The notes under the pieces were generated by a model. It saw nothing but the letters and a program-made list of their open reading frames with translations. It did not search any database and was not told the origin of the DNA. Shown here one piece after another: positions 1 to 5,003 of a stretch of 7,229 nt of DNA. Each line of letters opens with the position of its first letter. Position 1 is the stretch's first letter. Source of the stretch: Candidatus Glassiibacteriota bacterium (GTDB taxonomy: Bacteria > Gemmatimonadota > Glassbacteria > GWA2-58-10); assembly GCA_016934095.1 (NCBI GenBank), contig JAFGTO010000368.1, forward strand, positions 1 to 7,229. Direction: 5' to 3'. The position numbers were made by a program, and so were the translations under genes.

Positions 1-269
1 GGCGCGAAAAGCACGATGCGGTTGCCGTAGACTGTCCGCTTGAGCGTGCGCGCGGCCTCGAAGATCTCCTCCACCAGCTCCGGGTCGGTGGTGCGCACCA
101 GTGCGGCCGCCTCCTCCACCGTGAGGGCCTGCTTGTCCAGGCTGCGGGCGATTATCCCGCGGACCCGGCTGCTCTCCGGCGCCGGCAGGCCGGCCAGGCG
201 GGTCAGCTCATCCTCGTCGATGAAATCCACCGCACCGCGGCTGAGTTCTAGGCTTGAGGCTGCAGGCAT
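1..269 (-). CDS. hydG: HydG, [FeFe]-hydrogenase maturase (radical SAM tyrosine lyase), N-terminal part
   Basis: Only the first 89 codons are inside the window; the gene continues past the left edge. HydG cleaves tyrosine to give the CO and CN- ligands of the H-cluster 2Fe subcluster. The visible part is the N-terminal helical region and resembles HydG: FIDEDEL at about residues 16-22, then DPELVEEIFEAAR at about 62-74, and LKRTVYGNRIVLFA at the cut, just before the family's radical SAM CX2-3C region should begin. The start is the ATG at 269, with a strong ribosome site AGGGAAGGG (277-285 on the complement) 7 nt upstream. It overlaps the 3' end of hydE by 22 bp in another frame, which suggests translational coupling. 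The radical SAM and C-terminal auxiliary cluster motifs are not visible, so the enzyme's integrity cannot be judged. The match rests on the N-terminal pattern and on adjacency to hydE. Confidence 0.9.
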   Translation of the reverse strand, partial: MPAASSLELSRGAVDFIDEDELTRLAGLPAPESSRVRGIIARSLDKQALTVEEAAALVRTTDPELVEEIFEAARTLKRTVYGNRIVLFA

Positions 270-1354
270 TTCATTTCCCTTCCCTGCTTGTGTGCAGTCG
301 CCGTGCGTTTGAGGTAATTCGGCGAATCCCCCCGCGAGGCGCCCACTCTCCTGCCGATCCCGGCGATCATGCCGGCCACCGCTGCGTGCTGTTCTTCCTC
401 CCCGGACAGGCCGGCTTTGCCCGGGTAGATCTGGTACAGCGCCCGGTATCTCGGCGGGGTGAGGTTCGGCATGACCACGTTGGCCCCGCGCTGCAGGCCC
501 AGCCGGTAACCGGACTCGCGGTCCAGGGCGGCCAGGGCGGTGGTGGCAGGTATGTTGGCCTGCGGGCAGACAACCCTGGTCAGGGCAATCACCTTGCAGG
601 CCATCTCGAGGCTGTTGGGCACCTGGCCGGCCACCCCTGCCCTGGCTGCCCGGTAAAGCCTCCCCAGCGGCGTGTCGGGGTGGGGGAGATAGGGCCCGCT
701 GCCTATCATGTCGAGGTCCAGGCTGCCGAAAGCGAGGATGTCATCGGCCAGGTCGCTGTAGCTCTGGCCGGGAATGCCGACCATCACCCCGCTGCCGGTC
801 TCATAGCCCAGAGCGCGCAACTGATGCAGTATCCGGAAGCGGTCGGAAGTGCTGTCGTCCCCTGAGGGCGGGTGGATCATCCTGTACAGGTCGCGGCGCG
901 AGGTCTCGAAACGCAGCAGGTAGCGGTCCGCCCCGGATTCCCGCCACAAGGCAAGCTCTTCCGTGCTCCTCTCCCCGAGACTCAGGGTGATCGCCATCGA
1001 GGGCAGCTCCTGCCTGATACGCCGGATGACCCGGCTCACCTTGCCGGTGTCCAGTGCGCGGTCCTCGCCGGACTGCAGCACCACGGTAAAGTAACCCAGC
1101 TCAGCAGCCCGGCTGGCACAGGCGAGGATCTCCTCCTCGCCCATCCGGTAGCGCTCCAGGCCGTCGTTGTTCCTGCGCAGGCCGCAGTAGAGGCAGTTGC
1201 GCCCGCAGTGGCTGGAGACCTCGACCAGTCCCCGCAGGTGCACCTCATCGCCGAGGTTCTCTTGGCGCAGGCTGTCCGCCAAGCCCCAGAGCCGCTCCAG
1301 CTCGCGGGGGTCATCCTGCCTGAGCCAGCTCAATATTTCGCCGCGCTCCATCAT
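248..1354 (-). CDS. hydE: HydE, [FeFe]-hydrogenase H-cluster maturase (radical SAM)
   Basis: A 368-residue radical SAM protein of about the family's usual length (near 350). HydE works with HydG and HydF on the 2Fe subcluster and is needed for the dithiomethylamine bridge. The SAM [4Fe-4S] motif CX3CX2C is C50, C54, C57 (HCGRNCLYCGLR). Family-like segments follow: LQSGED at 93-98, RYLLRFETS at 144-152, GVMVGIPGQ at 189-197, PYLPHPDTPLG at 221-231, NIPATTAL at 267-274 and ANVVMPNLTPPRY at 291-303. The C-terminal cysteine trio that binds an extra [2Fe-2S] cluster in Thermotoga HydE is absent: the segment after YPGKAG (310-315) has no cysteine until C363. The start is the first of two consecutive ATGs, directly abutting the TGA of the receiver-kinase gene, with GGGGAG 6 nt upstream. 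Expression is therefore probably coupled to the regulator genes. Identification is secure. Confidence 0.95.
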   Translation of the reverse strand: MMERGEILSWLRQDDPRELERLWGLADSLRQENLGDEVHLRGLVEVSSHCGRNCLYCGLRRNNDGLERYRMGEEEILACASRAAELGYFTVVLQSGEDRALDTGKVSRVIRRIRQELPSMAITLSLGERSTEELALWRESGADRYLLRFETSRRDLYRMIHPPSGDDSTSDRFRILHQLRALGYETGSGVMVGIPGQSYSDLADDILAFGSLDLDMIGSGPYLPHPDTPLGRLYRAARAGVAGQVPNSLEMACKVIALTRVVCPQANIPATTALAALDRESGYRLGLQRGANVVMPNLTPPRYRALYQIYPGKAGLSGEEEQHAAVAGMIAGIGRRVGASRGDSPNYLKRTATAHKQGREMKCLQPQA

Positions 1355-2497
1355 TCAATTCTCCCCACAGTCCGCACGGTCCAAAGTGGCTGTAAAAGTG
1401 CTGCCTTCATCCGGGGTGCTGGCCACTTCCACCTTGCCGCCGTAGAGCAGGGCCAGCTTTTTCACGATAGACAGGCCGAGGCCGCTTCCCAGGATGTTGC
1501 GGGTCTTGTCGTTCTTGATCCTGACGAATTCCTGGAAGAGCGAGGCTGCTTCCTCTGCTGTCATGCCGATCCCGGTGTCGGATACCGCGATGACCACCCG
1601 GGAGTCTCTTTGCTCGATCTTCACCACCACCCGGCCCCCGTCCCGGTTATACTTGACCGCGTTGGAGACCAGGTTGTTGAGGATGATCTCGATCTCGGAG
1701 CGGTCCGCGGTCATGGTGATTTGCCCGGGCGCCTCGAGCCGGATCTCGATCCCGCGCTGTTGCGCCTCCGGGGCGGCGGTCTCGATAGCCGCGCGGGCCG
1801 CAGCGGCCAGGTCAACCTGTGCAAGCTCGCGCTTTTTCCTGCCGGACTCGATACGGGTGGTCTCGAGCAGGTCCACTATCAGCTTGCGCATCTGGGCCGT
1901 GCGTACTGTGCAGCGCTCGATCACTCTCTCATAGGTTTCCCGGCTCTGCATGGCTTCCGGCTGTTCCCTCATGATATTGAGGTAGCCCTCGATCGCGTTG
2001 AGCGGAGCTTTCAGCTCGTGGGCCAGCACCGAGATGAACTGGAAGCGCACCTGGCGCTTCTCCTGCTCCAGCCTGCGGGCGTGGCGGGCCATGATCAGGT
2101 TCTCCGCGGCCTTGGAGACCGTGTCTTTCAGCTCCTGCGGGGTAAAGGGTTTGGCCAGGAAATCGAAGGCCCCTTTCTTGATCGCGCTCACCGCGGTCTC
2201 CAGCGAGGCGTAGGCCGTGACCATCACGGTCAGGATGTCCTGGCTCTCGGTCCCGCGGAGCCGCTCCAGCACCTCCAGACCGCTGATGCCCTGCATCTTG
2301 TGGTCGAGAAGCAGGATGTCCGGCGGTGAGTTGCCGATCATCTCCAGGGCCTGCTCGCCGCTTTCGGCCGGGGAGGTCTCGAAGTGTACCTCTTCGCCGA
2401 TCTCCGGCAAGTCGAGCCGGAAGCTGCGCAGGGCCCGCTCGACAGCCAGTCGCATCCCGGGCTCGTCATCGGCCACCAGTATTTTCAAGGTCGTCAT
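1355..2497 (-). CDS. Response regulator-histidine kinase hybrid (REC-HisKA-HATPase)
   Basis: A 380-residue soluble protein with an N-terminal receiver domain followed by a kinase. The receiver (about 1-125) has acidic pair D10/D11, phospho-acceptor D65 (LLLDHKM), T94 and K116 (FLAKPF). A helical linker (about 125-152) leads to HisKA with H160 in the H-box AHELKAPLN. The HATPase domain shows N-box NNLVSNAVKY (274-283), G1 DTGIGM (307-312), F-box FQEF (321-324) and G2 GSGLGLSIV (337-345). All key residues are present, so both phosphotransfer and kinase activity are plausible. There is no signal peptide, transmembrane segment or DNA-binding domain. This REC-first layout fits a kinase whose activity is set by phosphorylation of its own receiver, here possibly by the upstream H-cluster sensor kinase (inference). 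The gene starts 3 bp after the receiver-only gene and its stop abuts hydE. No gene name is recognised and its downstream partner is not visible. Confidence 0.9.
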   Translation of the reverse strand: MTTLKILVADDEPGMRLAVERALRSFRLDLPEIGEEVHFETSPAESGEQALEMIGNSPPDILLLDHKMQGISGLEVLERLRGTESQDILTVMVTAYASLETAVSAIKKGAFDFLAKPFTPQELKDTVSKAAENLIMARHARRLEQEKRQVRFQFISVLAHELKAPLNAIEGYLNIMREQPEAMQSRETYERVIERCTVRTAQMRKLIVDLLETTRIESGRKKRELAQVDLAAAARAAIETAAPEAQQRGIEIRLEAPGQITMTADRSEIEIILNNLVSNAVKYNRDGGRVVVKIEQRDSRVVIAVSDTGIGMTAEEAASLFQEFVRIKNDKTRNILGSGLGLSIVKKLALLYGGKVEVASTPDEGSTFTATLDRADCGEN

Positions 2498-2500
2498 TTT

Positions 2501-2905
2501 TCAGCCCTTTCCGATCAGCCGGCCGATCTCGGCATAGAGTTGTTCGTAGCGGATCGGCTTGGCCAGCACCCGGTCGGCCTTGATCCAGGAGCGCTCCTCC
2601 TCGGTGGTGGTGTCGAACTCCAGCCCGGTCTCGCTGGTCACCGCGGTGACCAGGATCACCGGGATGGAAGGGTCTTTTTTCTTGATGTGGTAGCAGAGCA
2701 CGAAGCCGCTGTCCTGGTGCTCCATCATCAGGTCGATCACTGCCAGGTCGGGCCTGCGCCGGGCGAGGATCTCCTCGGCCTCTTTGCGGCTCTCGGCAGT
2801 CAGCACCTCGAACCCGGCTGCCTCGAGCAGCAGTTGCATCTGGCCCAGGTAGTCGATATCGTCATCGGCCACCAGGATCGTCTTTTTCCTGCTTTTATGG
2901 TCCAT
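2501..2905 (-). CDS. Single-domain response regulator (REC only)
   Basis: A 134-residue receiver with no output domain. Acidic residues are D14-D16 (LVADDD), the phospho-acceptor is D58 (LAVIDLMM), the conserved threonine is T87 (ILVTAV) and the conserved lysine is K116 (VLAKPI). After T87 comes a long, polar stretch (about 91-110, SETGLEF to RSWIKAD) before the conserved lysine. This is longer than in CheY-like receivers and may be a partner-recognition loop. The gene sits 77 bp downstream of the H-cluster sensor kinase and 3 bp upstream of the receiver-kinase hybrid. It is the obvious acceptor for the sensor kinase and may act as a shuttle, a phosphate sink or a protein-interaction switch (inference). 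The ATG at 2905 has only a weak ribosome site (GAAG about 4 nt upstream). The fold assignment is firm; the role is not. Confidence 0.88.
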   Translation of the reverse strand: MDHKSRKKTILVADDDIDYLGQMQLLLEAAGFEVLTAESRKEAEEILARRRPDLAVIDLMMEHQDSGFVLCYHIKKKDPSIPVILVTAVTSETGLEFDTTTEEERSWIKADRVLAKPIRYEQLYAEIGRLIGKG

Positions 2906-2982
2906 TCGTCTTCAGCTCGACAGAAAATTGTGGATGACAAGCTATCGGTTATATCCACCGGCCTGCCCGTGGGCCGGGTTTT
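2906..2982. other. 77-bp intergenic spacer between sensor kinase and response regulator
   Basis: This is the only substantial non-coding stretch in the window; every other gene junction is 16 bp or less, or an overlap. It is locally richer in A/T than the surrounding genes and contains two small inverted repeats, annotated separately. I looked for a sigma-70 promoter for the response regulator on the minus strand. A TATAAC and a TTGTCA occur, but in the wrong order and spacing, so I do not call one. Confidence 0.6.
2930..2958. repeat. Inverted repeat GTGGAT / ATCCAC in the spacer
   Basis: A perfect 6-bp inverted repeat: GTGGAT at 2930-2935 and ATCCAC at 2953-2958, separated by 17 bp of A/T-rich sequence. 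It lies 25 bp or more upstream of the response-regulator start. It could be a weak RNA stem or half-sites for a dimeric regulator, but a 6-bp repeat can arise by chance. Confidence 0.3.
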
Positions 2983-2983
2983 T
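2958..2983 (+). terminator. Small GC hairpin with T5 tract, terminator-like on the + strand
   Basis: The stem CCGGCC (2958-2963) pairs with GGCCGG (2972-2977) around an 8-nt loop, followed on the + strand by G and TTTTT (2979-2983). That resembles a short intrinsic terminator, but pointing against the operon, and no + strand gene here would use it. In the operon transcript the same stem lies 5 nt after the sensor-kinase stop codon without a following U-tract, so there it would only be a 3'-proximal hairpin, possibly affecting mRNA processing or relative expression. The stem is short and the function is unproven. Confidence 0.3.
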
Positions 2984-4992
2984 CAAAGCTGGCTGGCCTT
3001 CCTGGGCAGAGCGACAGTGAAAGTGGTGCCTGTCGGCCCTTTGCCGGGGTCCGTGTTGGAGGTCAGGGTAATGTCGCCCCGGTGCATCTTGACAATCCCG
3101 TAGGTTACCGCCAGGCCCAGGCCGGTCCCCACCCCGAGTTTCTTGGTACTGAAAAAAGGCTCGAAAATTTTCCCGAGGTTCTCTTCCGGTATGCCCACCC
3201 CGGTATCGATCACCTGGATCCGCACCTGCTTCTCATCGCCCTCGCACCTGATGACCAGCCTGCCGCCGTCCGGCATGGCGGCCACCGCGTTGGTGATCAG
3301 GTTGGTTACGGCCTGTACCATCTGGTCGCTGTCGATCTCGGCCGTGGGGCTGCCCAGGCCCAGGACATCGACAGTCAGGGACACGTTCTCGGGCATGCTC
3401 ACCGAGCGCAGGGAAGCCTCGATCAGCTCCGGCACCTCGACAGGCTTCAGCACCACCTTGCTGCGCCGGGCGAAGTTCAGCAGTCCCGCCACTATTTTCT
3501 TGCAGCGGTCGGCCTGCTCGACAATCATCCGCAGGTCCCCGCGCAGGTGTTCGTCCCTGTTGCATTCTTCCAGCAGCAGGTGGGAATACATCAGCACCAC
3601 CCCCAGGGGGTTGTTCACCTCGTGGGCGATGCCCGCGGCGAGCTGACCCATGGTGGCAAGCTTCTCCGACTGCTTGAGCGACTCCCTTACACTGGCCAGG
3701 GTCTCATTGGAGACGGCCAGCTCCTTGATCGTGATACGGAGCTGCTCGATAGTGTAGGGCAGGCACATCTCGCTCTCGGCCAGGCCCTTGTAGATCGCCA
3801 CCGAGTGCTCGCGGCAGGTCTCATAGCCGCAGGCGCCGCAGTTGAGCTCATCCCCGGGCTTGAACTTGCCCATCCTGGCCATGATTTTCTCCAGCTCCCC
3901 GGGGCCGGGCTCCGGCATCCTCTGGTCCTGGGCAGTGAACGAGCGTGCCAGGTCCAGGGTGGCGATGATCCGGGTGACCCCATCCAGGGTCTCGGGGTCT
4001 GATCCGGCGAGGCGCTGACGGACGTAACGGCCCACCGAGGACCTGCGGCTGAACAGGGGCAGCCTGCTGGTCATGCCGGAGCCCATGATACAGCCGTTGC
4101 AGCAGAGGACCTCGAGCAGCCTGGCATCCATGTGCCCCTGCTCGAACTCCCTGATCGCCTCTACAAAGTCCGACCTGCCGTCGGCGGCCACCACCTCGCC
4201 GGTAATCAGGTTCTCCTCGATCTCCGCGGCCTGGAGCAGCCCGCGGCTGATCGGGAACAGCGCGCCTTCCCCGGCGCGTGGCGGGTCGAATTCCTGGAAC
4301 TCGGCCGTTTCGGCGCAGATTCCCCGGGCGGCGAACATCTCGCGCAGCTCGCTGAAAGTGAGCACCTCGTCGAGCTCGCCGGGGATGTTCACCGAGGCGG
4401 CTTCCCCTTTCTTGGCGATACAGGGCCCGATGAAGACAGTCTTGAGCTCAGGGCCGTGAAGAGAGCGCAGGAAGCGCGCGGTGGCCACCATCGGCGACAC
4501 CACCGGGGCCAGGCAACCGACCATGCCGGGGTGGTAGCGCTCGACATAGGCCACGATGGCCGGGCAGCTGGTGGCGATGAAGCGCCGGCCGTGGTTGTCC
4601 TCGAGCAGGCGGCGGTAGGCGGCGGCCACCAGGTCGGCCCCGAACCCCACCTCGTAGACGTAATCGAAGCCGAGCGAGTGCAGCATGCCCACCACCCGGC
4701 GGTAATCTGTGCCATCGAACTCGGCCGGGAAACTTGGCGCCAGGCAGGCCGCCACTTTATTTTCACTTTCCAGCAGCCTGAAAACCCGGTCGACCGAGCT
4801 GAGGACTTGCTTGGCGTGCTGGCTGCAGACCCGCACACAGTTGCCGCAGCCGATGCAGCGCGCCCCGATGACCTCCGCCTGCCCCTCGACAATCCGGATC
4901 GCCTTGGCCGGGCACTCGCGCACGCAGGTGTAGCAGACCCTGCAGCGCTCCCTGATCGTGGTTACCAGCGGTATTTCGGTAGGCCTTACCAT
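2983..4992 (-). CDS. HydS-type sensory [FeFe]-hydrogenase fused to a histidine kinase
   Basis: A 669-residue soluble fusion. Residues about 9-60 form a 2x[4Fe-4S] ferredoxin domain (C17/C20/C23/C27 and C46/C49/C52/C56). About 78-345 is an H-cluster domain: L1 TSCPA (C143), L2 IGPCIAKK (C191), L3 EVLCCNGCIMG (C297/C298/C301). About 380-412 is a four-cysteine Fe-S domain (C385, C388, C393, C410) like those in RnfB and the corrinoid Fe-S protein. A predicted coiled coil (about 413-445) leads to HisKA with H457 (IAHEVNNP), then HATPase: N564/N568, G1 DTGVGI (596-601), F-box FEPFFSTK (610-617), G2 GTGLGLA (622-628). Sensory [FeFe]-hydrogenases (HydS, group C/D) are a known but little-characterised class. 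This one probably senses H2 or redox state and autophosphorylates H457 (inference). It starts at the ATG at 4992, 11 bp after hydA, with GGGGA 5 nt upstream. It lacks transmembrane segments and a recognisable PAS domain. Confidence 0.9.
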   Translation of the reverse strand: MVRPTEIPLVTTIRERCRVCYTCVRECPAKAIRIVEGQAEVIGARCIGCGNCVRVCSQHAKQVLSSVDRVFRLLESENKVAACLAPSFPAEFDGTDYRRVVGMLHSLGFDYVYEVGFGADLVAAAYRRLLEDNHGRRFIATSCPAIVAYVERYHPGMVGCLAPVVSPMVATARFLRSLHGPELKTVFIGPCIAKKGEAASVNIPGELDEVLTFSELREMFAARGICAETAEFQEFDPPRAGEGALFPISRGLLQAAEIEENLITGEVVAADGRSDFVEAIREFEQGHMDARLLEVLCCNGCIMGSGMTSRLPLFSRRSSVGRYVRQRLAGSDPETLDGVTRIIATLDLARSFTAQDQRMPEPGPGELEKIMARMGKFKPGDELNCGACGYETCREHSVAIYKGLAESEMCLPYTIEQLRITIKELAVSNETLASVRESLKQSEKLATMGQLAAGIAHEVNNPLGVVLMYSHLLLEECNRDEHLRGDLRMIVEQADRCKKIVAGLLNFARRSKVVLKPVEVPELIEASLRSVSMPENVSLTVDVLGLGSPTAEIDSDQMVQAVTNLITNAVAAMPDGGRLVIRCEGDEKQVRIQVIDTGVGIPEENLGKIFEPFFSTKKLGVGTGLGLAVTYGIVKMHRGDITLTSNTDPGKGPTGTTFTVALPRKASQL

Positions 4993-5003
4993 GAAGTTCC
5001 CCG

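Noticed and set aside
1..312. Small + strand open frame (40-312) at the left edge
   Set aside because: It is serine-rich and antisense to the hydG start and the hydE end, both of which are well supported.
872..2329. Long + strand open frame (485 codons) opposite hydE and the receiver-kinase
   Set aside because: It crosses two well-supported minus-strand genes, shows no domain I recognise, and has the composition of an antisense frame in GC-rich DNA.
2906..2982. Internal sigma-70 or sigma-54 promoter ahead of the response regulator
   Set aside because: TATAAC and TTGTCA elements occur, but in the wrong order and spacing, and I saw no -24/-12 GG/GC pair.
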